Below, in pieces: positions 7,739 through 16,140 of a DNA stretch of 62,374 bases. Position numbers and translations under genes: made by a program. How positions within the stretch are numbered: the first letter of the stretch is position 1; each line of letters starts with the position of its first letter. The stretch is from Verrucomicrobiales bacterium. Its GTDB lineage: Bacteria; Verrucomicrobiota; Verrucomicrobiia; Limisphaerales; J093. The stretch is taken from NCBI GenBank assembly GCA_015075445.1, contig JABTUJ010000047.1, positions 1 through 62,374 on the forward strand. The letters are read 5' to 3'. The notes beneath the pieces are model-generated. The model did not search any database. It was not told the origin of the DNA and saw only the letters and a program-made list of their open reading frames with translations.

Positions 7739-9655
7739 CTAAGGCCCGGGTTGCCGCACGACGGTCAGCGAGTTGAGCGAGGGAATCGGGAGGGGTTGGA
7801 CGGCGCCGCCCGGCCAGCGCACCTCGACCGATTCGACGGAACGCGCCTTCCCCAGGCCGAAGGTGACCGGCAATTCGGATTGCGACAGGTAGCTGCGGGC
7901 GGCCATGACGGTCCGGCGCATTTCCCGACCTTCGCAGCGGACCCGGATCTCGGCGCCGATGGCATCCCGGTTGGCGGCGTGGCCGACGAGCTGGAAGCGC
8001 AGCCAGGCGTGGCCCAGGTCCTGGTCATTGCGCAGCAGGAGCGGCGGCCCACCCGTCTGGAGGAGCAGCACATCCGGGTCGCCATCGCCGTCGATGTCGG
8101 CGTAGGCCGAGCCGCGCCCGACGATGGGCTGGAAGAGGTCGGGTCCGGCGAGGTCCGCGGTGACGTTGACATAGCACGGCGTACGTCCGGAGTTCCAGAA
8201 GAGCTGGGCGGGCTGCGCGTAGGTCTGGCTCTGCTGCACCTTGGTGATGTCGGGTTCGAGGTGACCGTTGGCGGTCAGCACGTCGAGCCGGCCATCGAGG
8301 TCGTAGTCGAAAAAGAACGCGCCGAACTTGAGGGGGAGGCGGCTGGCGGGGCCGATGCCTTCGGTGATCGCGTCGTCGGTGAAGTGGAGGGGGGCGGGCT
8401 GGGCGACGTAGAGGGCGGTCATCTCGTTGGCGAAGTTGCTGATCAAGATGCCGAGGGCGCCATCGGCGCGGAAGCGGGCGGTATCGATGCCCATGGCGCC
8501 GCGGGTCTGGCCGTAACTGTCGAAGGCGATGCCGCTGGCGGCGCCGATTTCCCTGAAGGAACCGTTGCGCTGGTTGTGGAAGACGAAGTTGGGGACGGTG
8601 TCGTTGGCGACAATGACATCCAGCCAGCCGTCGTCGTCGAGGTCGACGGGGGCGACGCCCAGGGACTTGGCGGCGGGGACGCCGGTGACGGGGTTGCGGA
8701 TCTGGACGCCGGCCTCGGCCGAGACATCGCGGAAGCGGCCGTTGCCCTCGTTCCGGTAGAGCAGCGGGAACACGCCGGGGAAATCCCGGGGCTGGCCATA
8801 GGCGCGGCCGATGCCCACGAGCGTGTAGCCGACCTCGAAGTCGATGGCGCGAGACCACTGGACGTAGTTGACCACGAACAGGTCGAGGAGCCCGTCGTTG
8901 TCGTAGTCGAAGAAGGCGGCGCTGACGCTCCAATCCTGGCCAGAACCGCCGACGCCGGCCTCGTCGGTCACGTCGGCGAACTTCCCGCCACCGAGGTTGC
9001 GGAAGAGGCGGTTGCCGTGGACGCCGGTGACGAACAGGTCCACGAAGCCGTCGTTGTCGAAGTCGCCGACGGCGCAACCCTGGCCGTAGATGCTGATGTC
9101 CAGGCCCGAACCGGCGGTGACGTCGGTGAATCGGCCCTGGCCATCGTTGGCATAGAGCGCGTGGGTCGGGATCGGTTGGCCGGCGGGAGCCTGGTCGGGC
9201 CAATGCGTGGAGTTGACGAAAAAGAGGTCCTGGTCGCCGTCGTTGTCGAAGTCGAGGAAGGCCGCCCCTCCGCCCATGGACTCGGGCAGGAGCTTCTCAC
9301 CGGTCGCGCCGTTCTGGTGGACGAACGTGATGCCGGCCGCGCGGGTGATGTCGGTGAACTGGACGCGCGGCGGTGGGATGACGGGGGTGGGGGGGAGTTG
9401 AGGTGCCGCGAGCGGGGTGAGACGGGCGGGCGCGGCGGCGGGCTGACGTTTCCACCACCAGAGCCCGACGAGCGTCCCGACGACCAGCGCAAGGAATGCC
9501 CACCCTGACCAACGAAAGGCGCGGCCGATGACGGCGTCGCCGTAGTGCACGGTTTCCTCCTCGTCACCCGGTGGAACCGATTCAGGGGGGGCTTCCGGGC
9601 GGAGGTTGGGAGAGGGCGGCGGGGAGGCTGGCAGGGGCGGGTCGGCGGGAGACAT
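7739..9655 (-). CDS. CRTAC1-like FG-GAP/VCBS protein with ASPIC/UnbV domain
   Basis: A 638-residue protein with a Pro-rich cytosolic tail, one membrane helix (about 49-67, WAFLALVVGTLVGLWWW) and a long outside part. The outside part has many FG-GAP/VCBS blades with calcium-binding DxDxDG loops (FLDFDNDGDQDLFF, VGDFDNDGFVDLF, DIDGDGDPDVLLL), predicting a beta-propeller. The last ~80 residues (GAEIRVRCEG...EVRWPGGAVQPLP) match the ASPIC/UnbV domain, giving the CRTAC1 architecture. It lies 29 bp after the pentahaem cytochrome gene on the same strand; the two are probably co-transcribed. Members of this family are often paired with TPR or cytochrome proteins in Verrucomicrobia, Planctomycetes and Acidobacteria, but the function is not established. 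Confidence 0.88.
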   Translation of the reverse strand: MSPADPPLPASPPPSPNLRPEAPPESVPPGDEEETVHYGDAVIGRAFRWSGWAFLALVVGTLVGLWWWKRQPAAAPARLTPLAAPQLPPTPVIPPPRVQFTDITRAAGITFVHQNGATGEKLLPESMGGGAAFLDFDNDGDQDLFFVNSTHWPDQAPAGQPIPTHALYANDGQGRFTDVTAGSGLDISIYGQGCAVGDFDNDGFVDLFVTGVHGNRLFRNLGGGKFADVTDEAGVGGSGQDWSVSAAFFDYDNDGLLDLFVVNYVQWSRAIDFEVGYTLVGIGRAYGQPRDFPGVFPLLYRNEGNGRFRDVSAEAGVQIRNPVTGVPAAKSLGVAPVDLDDDGWLDVIVANDTVPNFVFHNQRNGSFREIGAASGIAFDSYGQTRGAMGIDTARFRADGALGILISNFANEMTALYVAQPAPLHFTDDAITEGIGPASRLPLKFGAFFFDYDLDGRLDVLTANGHLEPDITKVQQSQTYAQPAQLFWNSGRTPCYVNVTADLAGPDLFQPIVGRGSAYADIDGDGDPDVLLLQTGGPPLLLRNDQDLGHAWLRFQLVGHAANRDAIGAEIRVRCEGREMRRTVMAARSYLSQSELPVTFGLGKARSVESVEVRWPGGAVQPLPIPSLNSLTVVRQPGP

Positions 9656-9684
9656 GCGGAGGGATGGGGGAACAGGGCCAGGAC

Positions 9685-12537
9685 TCAGGGAGCGGCGTTG
9701 GCCAGGGCAGCGGCAGCGGGCAACTCGGGCGCACCCGGGCGTTGCAGCGGGTAGAGGACGATGGCCTGGGCGGCGTGATCGGCGGCCTTGTTGCGGCGGC
9801 GTTCGACGGTGATGGCATGATCGCGCGCGTTGTCATCGGGCCGGTATTTCTCATGCTCGCGGAGGTGCTCGAGGGCGCGGTCGGTTTCGCCGAGCTGTAC
9901 GTAGAGGAGGGCGAGGTTGTAGTGGGCGGTGAGGTTCTCCGGATCGAGGGCGAGGGTTTGCTCGAAGCGGCGGACGGCGTCGCGGAGGAGCGAGCGTTCG
10001 GCCGAGGGATTCTCGCGCTGTCGCTTGGCGAGTTCGAACAGGGTCTGTCCGAGCTCATTGAGGACCTCGTAGTCCCGGCTGAAATCGAAGCCGCGTGCGC
10101 GCAGGGCGGGGTCCTGGTCTTCGAGGATGCTGGTGAACTCCTGGACGGCCTGTTCGAGGAAGCCGTTCTGCTTGTTGACCAGGCCGTTGAACCACGCCAC
10201 CAACCAGCGCGGAGCCGGTGGTTGGGTGGCGGCGGCACGCTGGAGCGCGTGAACGGCGTCGCCGAGGCGGCCCTCCTTGAAGTACACGCGGGCGAGGTTC
10301 ACCGGGCCATCCCAGCGTCCGAGCTTCTCGACTTCGAGGAAGGCCTGCGTCGCCTGGATGAGTTCGCCCTTCTCGCTGCCCCGGTCGCCTTTGAGGAAGA
10401 GCCCGATGCCGTAGTCGTTCCAGCGCTGCCACAGGGGGATGGCGGGCTCCGGTTGGGCGGGAGGCGGGGTGTCGACGCCAGCGACGGGGAAGGTGAAGGT
10501 ATCGGCGGCGATGGTGACAATGGGCAGGTCGTTGGTGATCTGGAACGGTTGACCGTTCGTCCAGCCCGGAGCCTGGAAGTAGTGATAGAAGATCGTGTCG
10601 AACTTCCGGTACTGGAGTTTGACCTCGAAGGTCAGCGGGGCGGCGAGGTCCGGCGGGACGGTGAACCGGTAGTGGACGACCTGGGCGGCGCCGGGGTTGA
10701 TCTGGTTGTTGTACAGGGGCGTGAAGATGTCCTGGGGATTGCGGCGGTCGATGCGGTTGCCGTCCTTGTCGAGCATGTAGACGTTGACGAAGTGGGCCCA
10801 CGGATCGACCTCGCCGTGGGGGCCGAGGCCTCCGCTGCGTCCGACGACCCGGCCGGCGCTCACGGCGCGGGCATCGACCCAGATCTCGTTCGAGTCGGCG
10901 GTGCCTTGCGAGAACTGGTGACCGAGGCGGAGGGTCCGGAGGACGACCTCGAGGAGATAGGTCCGGCCCGGTTCGAGGGCAGGCACCGCCGGGCGCAGCG
11001 GCGCGGTCAACTCGCCGTCGATGGTGCCGCCTTCCTTGAGGCCGAAGAGGTCGAGGCGAAGCGAGCCCTCGAGGAAGTCAGCGTGGCGCTGGACCAGATT
11101 GGATTGGCCGCGCAGGTGGACGAGCGCGGTGTTGGCGCTGGGGAAGAAGTGGTCGTGGATGCTGAGGACCTGGTTGGTGGGGTGGAAGAACTTGGCGCCG
11201 AAATCAGTCGAGGGCTGCAGGGGCATGTGGCAGCCGTTGCAGTTGGCCTCCGCCTTCTCGGGGTAGTAGAAGCTGCGCGCGCCGTGGCCGGAGACCCCGC
11301 TGAGCAGGAAGCTGTCGTAGCTGTTCTGGCCGCGCAGCCATTCTTTGTAGTGATTGACCTCCTGCGGGATGCTGACCTTGTGGCAGGTCGAACAGAACTC
11401 GGCGGTCTGGTGGAGCGGCTTGAGGAAGGTCTTCTTGTGGAAATCGGGCTTGGCCTTGATGAGCTGACGGTTGAGGTAGGCCAGGGCGCGGTTGGTGCTG
11501 AAGGTGAAGGGGTAGTGGACGGGTTCCTCGATCGTGTAGTCCGCGTTGCCGACCGCACTGTTCACGTTGACGATGGAGTGGCAGGAGGTGCAGGTAATGC
11601 CGGCATGGGCGGTCGGGTGGTTCTCGAGATCGAAGTCGGGATCGTCGAAGGCCCCGCTGAAGAAGGGGACGGGGTCGTGGCAGCCCGCACACCAGCGGGA
11701 GGCCTTGACATCCCCATCGCGCGCCAGGGCCACGGCGCGGGTTTCCTTCACGCTGAAGAGGTAGGCCGGGTTGTTGAAGGAACTGAAGTGGTGGACGCTG
11801 TGGAACCAGCCTTCGTAGGCGTCGGCGTGGCACTCCTGGCAGTAGGTATCCAACATGAGCGTCTGCGCTGGGATGAAGTTCCCGGTGGCGGTCTTGGCGC
11901 GGGAAGGGGCGAAGTACTGCTCCCCCTCCTGGGGACCCACGACACTCCATTTCCGGGGATCCAGGGAGTGCAGGGCGACGAGGCCGGCGACCACGGCGGC
12001 CACGCTGCCCGCATAGGCGAAGCCGGCACGCCAGCGGATGCGCGGCCCGGCGAGGCGATGGAGCAGGTAGAGCCAGACGGCGAACAGCGGCGAGAGAACA
12101 TGGGCCCAGTAGGCGGCGGAGCGGAGCGCAGGATTCCGGAGCTCGAACCCTTCCACGCGCAGGAGCACGACGCCCGAGCCGAGGACGACGAGGCTGACGA
12201 GGAAGAGGAGATAGCCCATGCGGACGGCCCGGCGGTTGGGCCGGCCCGCGGCGTTGCGGAGGTGGATGAGGCAGAAGACCAGGAACGGCAGCACCAGCAG
12301 GAGACCCAGCGCGAGGTGCGCGAGGAACATGAGCTGGTAGAAATAGTTCTGGTACGAGAGGCCCCGGACCCACTCGAGGAACGTGATGCTCGCCAGATAC
12401 ACGGAGTTGGCGCCGAGAATGGCGACCAGTCCGAAGACGACAACGAGCAGGCGGCGCAGGCGGGGTCCGACCGCGCGGACGTAGCGGCGGCGGGGCGGCG
12501 GCGGTGGGGACGCCGGCGAGGGCGGATCGTCGTTCAC
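9685..12537 (-). CDS. Membrane pentahaem cytochrome c with C-terminal TPR repeats
   Basis: A 950-residue protein from GTG 12537. Residues ~30-190 contain about five hydrophobic helices. Then five CxxCH haem-attachment motifs follow: C233-H237, C283-H287, C316-H320, C382-H386 and C433-H437. The middle part (about 480-700) looks beta-rich, and the last ~220 residues contain TPR-like helical pairs (ALDPENLTAHYNLALLYVQLGE is one). Periplasmic c-type haems on a membrane anchor suggest electron transfer between the quinone pool or inner membrane and a periplasmic partner. The gene immediately downstream encodes the CRTAC1-like propeller. No known enzyme family is evident; it resembles cytochrome c554/NapC-like multihaem proteins only in general layout. 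Confidence 0.85.
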   Translation of the reverse strand: MNDDPPSPASPPPPPRRRYVRAVGPRLRRLLVVVFGLVAILGANSVYLASITFLEWVRGLSYQNYFYQLMFLAHLALGLLLVLPFLVFCLIHLRNAAGRPNRRAVRMGYLLFLVSLVVLGSGVVLLRVEGFELRNPALRSAAYWAHVLSPLFAVWLYLLHRLAGPRIRWRAGFAYAGSVAAVVAGLVALHSLDPRKWSVVGPQEGEQYFAPSRAKTATGNFIPAQTLMLDTYCQECHADAYEGWFHSVHHFSSFNNPAYLFSVKETRAVALARDGDVKASRWCAGCHDPVPFFSGAFDDPDFDLENHPTAHAGITCTSCHSIVNVNSAVGNADYTIEEPVHYPFTFSTNRALAYLNRQLIKAKPDFHKKTFLKPLHQTAEFCSTCHKVSIPQEVNHYKEWLRGQNSYDSFLLSGVSGHGARSFYYPEKAEANCNGCHMPLQPSTDFGAKFFHPTNQVLSIHDHFFPSANTALVHLRGQSNLVQRHADFLEGSLRLDLFGLKEGGTIDGELTAPLRPAVPALEPGRTYLLEVVLRTLRLGHQFSQGTADSNEIWVDARAVSAGRVVGRSGGLGPHGEVDPWAHFVNVYMLDKDGNRIDRRNPQDIFTPLYNNQINPGAAQVVHYRFTVPPDLAAPLTFEVKLQYRKFDTIFYHYFQAPGWTNGQPFQITNDLPIVTIAADTFTFPVAGVDTPPPAQPEPAIPLWQRWNDYGIGLFLKGDRGSEKGELIQATQAFLEVEKLGRWDGPVNLARVYFKEGRLGDAVHALQRAAATQPPAPRWLVAWFNGLVNKQNGFLEQAVQEFTSILEDQDPALRARGFDFSRDYEVLNELGQTLFELAKRQRENPSAERSLLRDAVRRFEQTLALDPENLTAHYNLALLYVQLGETDRALEHLREHEKYRPDDNARDHAITVERRRNKAADHAAQAIVLYPLQRPGAPELPAAAALANAAP

Positions 12538-12675
12538 GGTTGGGGACGGGGCTCGACGGACTTCATGTGTGTCAGCGGTGTTTAACTAACTGATAAGCAA
12601 AAGCCACTCTCAACCCCAGGGACGAACTGGTGCCTGAGAGGGGTGAGCTGGTCAAGCAGGACGGTGGGCGGGGCT

Positions 12676-13356
12676 TCAAGCCGGATCGGTCAGGTCGGCC
12701 AGTCGGAGGTCGCCGATCCCGGGCCGGACGAGGTCGGCCTGGCTCAGTTGCGCCGCGGGGAAGCTCTGCGCCACGGCGAGGCAGCGCATGCCGGCGGCCT
12801 TGGCGGCCTGGACCCCGTTGACGGCGTCCTCGATCACGACGCATTGCGCCGGGGTGAGGGCCAGCTTGCGGGCGGCGGCGAGGAAGAGGTCCGGGGCGGG
12901 CTTCTTGTGGACGGCGTCCTCGGCAGACACCACCGCGTCCCAGACGTCGGGCGGCAGGCCGATCTGGCGCAGGTTCGCGTGGATCTTGATGAGGTCGGCG
13001 CTCGAGGCGACGGCGAGGCGCAGTCCGGCCGCCCGGCATTGCCGGACAAACTCGACGGCGCCGGGGAAGGCGCGCAGTTGGCGGGGGACGAGATCCAGGT
13101 AGATCTCGTAGGTGCGGCGTTTGGCCGCGGGCAAGTCGAGAACTACCCCGTACTTCTCGGCCACGCCGCCGATGTAACGATCCTCCCCCGTGCCGATGAA
13201 GGGGCGGAAATCCTCCGGAGCGACGCCGACACCCCGCTCGCGGAACATGGCGATGGCGGCGGCGTTGATGAGCGGTTCCGAGTCGGTGAGCACGCCATCC
13301 ATGTCGAAGATGACCCCGCCGCACGTCACAGTTCGTTGGTCTTCGCCTGGTATCAT
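12676..13356 (-). CDS. HAD-superfamily phosphatase/phosphoglucomutase-like
   Basis: A 226-residue soluble enzyme of HAD subfamily IA. Motif I is FDMDGVLTDSEP (nucleophile and acid/base Asp residues), motif II is VASSAD, motif III is the Lys of KKPAPDLFL, and motif IV is VIEDAVNGVQAAKAAGM. The helical cap between motif I and motif II (IGTGEDRYIGGV...) is the type found in beta-phosphoglucomutases and sugar phosphatases. Start is ATG 13356; GTG 13329 is an alternative. It is divergent from the dihydroxy-acid dehydratase gene with ~300 bp between. Substrate cannot be told from sequence. Confidence 0.88.
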   Translation of the reverse strand: MIPGEDQRTVTCGGVIFDMDGVLTDSEPLINAAAIAMFRERGVGVAPEDFRPFIGTGEDRYIGGVAEKYGVVLDLPAAKRRTYEIYLDLVPRQLRAFPGAVEFVRQCRAAGLRLAVASSADLIKIHANLRQIGLPPDVWDAVVSAEDAVHKKPAPDLFLAAARKLALTPAQCVVIEDAVNGVQAAKAAGMRCLAVAQSFPAAQLSQADLVRPGIGDLRLADLTDPA

Positions 13357-13663
13357 GAGGACACGTATGAACCCATCGTCGTCAGGGTCGGCATCCTACG
13401 GGCAGGGGCGCGGTTGTCGAGGAAGCCGTCGTGAATCCGGGGCCGCCAGGCAGCGCCGCTTCGGTTCGCAACAGACCGCGCTCCCCCGCCCGCCGCGTCC
13501 CGCCCGACCGCCGGCGTTGTCTCGTGAATCTCCGCTTCCCGGGTCGACACCGGTCTCGACCCCAACCTCCACGTGACAGGCGTCGGACCCGCGGCTAAGA
13601 TTTGCCCTTTCGGTGGCAACCGGGGGGCAGTCTCCCGGTGGCCCGCCGGGAATCCACACGCTC
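13357..13663. other. Divergent intergenic region
   Basis: About 300 bp between two divergent genes. No convincing ORF, repeat or clear promoter pair was recognised; it must contain both promoters. GTG 13613 is an in-frame but less likely start for the downstream gene. Confidence 0.5.
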
Positions 13664-15931
13664 ATGCGCTCTGACATCATCAAGAAAGGCTTTGAACGCG
13701 CGCCGCACCGTTCCCTGCTGCGCGCGACCGGCTCGATCGAGTCCGAAGCCGATTGGGACAAGCCGTTCATCGCCATCGCGAATTCCTACACCGACTGCAT
13801 TCCGGGCCACGCCCATCTCAACGAAGTGGGTCAGCTCGTCAAACGCCTGGTGCGCGCCGCCGGCGGGGTGCCGTTCGTCTTCAATACCATCGGCGTGGAC
13901 GACGGCATCGCCATGGGCCACTCCGGCATGCTCTACTCCCTCCCGTCGCGCGAGCTCATCGCGGATACGGTCGAGACCATGGTGCGGGCCCACTGTTTTG
14001 ACGGGATGATCTGCATCCCGAACTGCGACAAGATCGTGCCCGGCATGTTGATGGCGGCGATGCGGGTCAACATCCCCACCGTTTTCGTCAGCGGCGGGCC
14101 GATGGCGGCCGGCATCGCGGAACAGCAGGCCACGCACGCGGACCTCGCCGCGCATCTCCAGCCGGCCAGCGGCAAGGCGGATCTCATTTCGGTCTTCAAG
14201 GGCGTGGGCGAACTGCAGACCGGGAAGATCACCGCGGAGCAGTTGCAGCGGCTCGAACAGGCCGCCTGCCCCACGTGCGGCTCCTGCTCCGGCATGTTCA
14301 CGGCCAACTCGATGAACTGCCTGTGCGAGGCCCTGGGCATGGCCCTCCCAGGCAACGGCACCGTCCTCGCCGTTTCAAAGGAGCGCGAGGCCCTCTACGA
14401 GCGCGCCGCCCGGGCCATCATCAAGCTCGTCGCGAGCGACCTCAAACCGCGCGACATTGCGACCCTCGAAGCCTTCGACAACGCTTTGATGCTCGATGTG
14501 GCCATGGGCGGCTCGACCAACACCATCCTCCACACCCTGGCCATCGCCCGCGAAGCCGGCCTGACCTACGACATCCAGCGGATCGACCAGATCTCCCGTC
14601 GCATCCCGTGCCTGAGCAAGGTCTCGCCCTCGTCGGATTACCACGTCCAGGATGTGCACCGCGCCGGCGGTATCCACACCATCCTCGGCGAGCTCAAACG
14701 CCTGGGCGTGCTTCATCTCGACTGCAAGACCGTCACCGGCCACACCCTCGGCGAGAACATCGACGCCTGGGACGTCCGTTCCCCGAACTGCACGGCGTGG
14801 GCGAAGGCAGCACGCGTGTCCGGGGCCTCCGCCATCGTCGTGGACCCGAACGACAAGCTCGGTCCCGCCGCGCGCACGGCCAGCGGTCACCTCGCCCCGA
14901 AGCCGCTGCTCTTCTTCCCCGCCGACCCCCGCGCTCTCACGCTCTGGCGGCAGGCCGCTGCCTGGAATGTCGGGGACGTTGATGCCCAACTCGCGCTGTT
15001 CGACCCGCGCGCCGCGCTGAAGCTGCCCGACGGCAGGCTGCTCAAGGGCCTCGACGAACTGCGCCAGCACTTGGCCGCAGAACTTGAGCAAGCCCGCGGG
15101 CTGGTGCGGGCCGAACTCGGCGCGTTCCGGGACGAGCCCGTCCTCCTGCTTTGGCGGTACGAAAAGGGAGGGGCGCGCGCCCCGAGCGCCATGGTCCGGC
15201 TGAAGCGGCTGAAGGAATGGGTCATCGCCCGGGCGGACTGGGACGTGGACCCGAAGCACCTGGCCAAGGTCACGTCCAGCGGGCTCATGCCCTACGATTC
15301 GGTCTTTCGCTTCGACCCGCAGGACTGCATCCGGTCGGGGGCCACGGCTTACAGCCCGGACGGTGGCCTGGCCATTCTCTATGGCCAGCTCGCTCCCGAG
15401 GGCAGCGTGGTCAAGACGGCGGGCATCAGCGATGCCTTCAAGGCGCATTGTGGTCCGGACTTCGTTTTCGAAGGCCCGTGCGTGATCTTCGAAAGCCAGG
15501 ACGAAGCGTGTGCCGGCATTCTGGGCGGCCAGGTCAAGGCGGGCGACGTGGTGGTGATCCGGAACGAAGGACCGCGCGGCGGCCCGGGCATGCAGGAGAT
15601 GCTGTCGCCGACGAGCTACATCGTGGGGATGGGGTTGGGCGACCAGGTGGCGCTGGTGACGGACGGCCGGTTCAGCGGCGGGACAGCCGGCGCATGTATC
15701 GGCCATGTGTCGCCCGAGGCGGCTGAGGGCGGCCCGATCGGCCTGCTGCGGCCGGGCGACCGGATCCGGATCGACTTCCCCCGGCGGCGGATGGATGTGC
15801 TGGTACCGGAAGCCGAACTGGCGGTGCGGAAGCAGGCCTGGGTGCCGGTGAAGCGGACGTTGAGCGGCTGGCTGGCGCGGTATCAGAAGCTGGTCACCAA
15901 CGCGAGCCAGGGCGGGATCCTCAGCTCGTAG
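13664..15931 (+). CDS. ilvD: Dihydroxy-acid dehydratase with an inserted NTF2-like domain
   Basis: IlvD dehydrates 2,3-dihydroxy acids to 2-keto acids in Val/Ile/Leu synthesis. The chosen ATG gives MRSDIIKKGFERAPHRSLL, the normal family start. The three Fe-S cysteines are present in YTDCIPGHAHL, IPNCDK and CPTCGSCSG, as is the RFSGGTAG active-site loop near the C-terminus. The protein is 755 residues against roughly 560-575 for ordinary IlvD. The extra ~180 residues lie between the end of the N-terminal domain (HTLGEN, residue 365) and the start of the C-terminal one (GGLAILYG, residue 567). Within it, residues ~421-530 look like an NTF2/SnoaL-type fold (WNVGDVDAQLALFDPRA, then VLLLWRYEKG). 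The reading frame is unbroken and all catalytic parts are retained, so the enzyme is probably active with a regulatory insert. Confidence 0.92.
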   Translation: MRSDIIKKGFERAPHRSLLRATGSIESEADWDKPFIAIANSYTDCIPGHAHLNEVGQLVKRLVRAAGGVPFVFNTIGVDDGIAMGHSGMLYSLPSRELIADTVETMVRAHCFDGMICIPNCDKIVPGMLMAAMRVNIPTVFVSGGPMAAGIAEQQATHADLAAHLQPASGKADLISVFKGVGELQTGKITAEQLQRLEQAACPTCGSCSGMFTANSMNCLCEALGMALPGNGTVLAVSKEREALYERAARAIIKLVASDLKPRDIATLEAFDNALMLDVAMGGSTNTILHTLAIAREAGLTYDIQRIDQISRRIPCLSKVSPSSDYHVQDVHRAGGIHTILGELKRLGVLHLDCKTVTGHTLGENIDAWDVRSPNCTAWAKAARVSGASAIVVDPNDKLGPAARTASGHLAPKPLLFFPADPRALTLWRQAAAWNVGDVDAQLALFDPRAALKLPDGRLLKGLDELRQHLAAELEQARGLVRAELGAFRDEPVLLLWRYEKGGARAPSAMVRLKRLKEWVIARADWDVDPKHLAKVTSSGLMPYDSVFRFDPQDCIRSGATAYSPDGGLAILYGQLAPEGSVVKTAGISDAFKAHCGPDFVFEGPCVIFESQDEACAGILGGQVKAGDVVVIRNEGPRGGPGMQEMLSPTSYIVGMGLGDQVALVTDGRFSGGTAGACIGHVSPEAAEGGPIGLLRPGDRIRIDFPRRRMDVLVPEAELAVRKQAWVPVKRTLSGWLARYQKLVTNASQGGILSS

Positions 15932-15958
15932 GGGTCAGCCCTTAACTTAATACTTAAC

Positions 15959-15978
15959 GATCCGGTCGGTGCCGGATC
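15959..15978 (+). terminator. Hairpin after ilvD
   Basis: GATCCGG, a 6-nt loop and CCGGATC form a 7-bp stem 27 bp after the ilvD stop. There is no U-tract. The sequence before it (GGGGTCAGCCCTTAA at 15930-15944) recurs at 23969-23983 at the end of another gene. Confidence 0.35.
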
Positions 15979-16140
15979 GGGGTGAGCTCGACGACGGGCG
16001 TTCGGGGCTGACGGCGGGGTTGCCTGCTCCGGTCGGCCGCCGCGTTCTTCCCCCATGAACGTGAGGCGAGGCGGCGAGGCGTGGGACTCGTGTTTGGCCT
16101 TGACAGCGGCGCCCCGCCTTTCCCAAAGATTGGTCAACTC

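Noticed and set aside
9571..12585. A 1000-codon open frame antisense to the cytochrome
   Set aside because: Acidic/Gly-rich translation without motifs; the minus strand has five CxxCH and TPRs.
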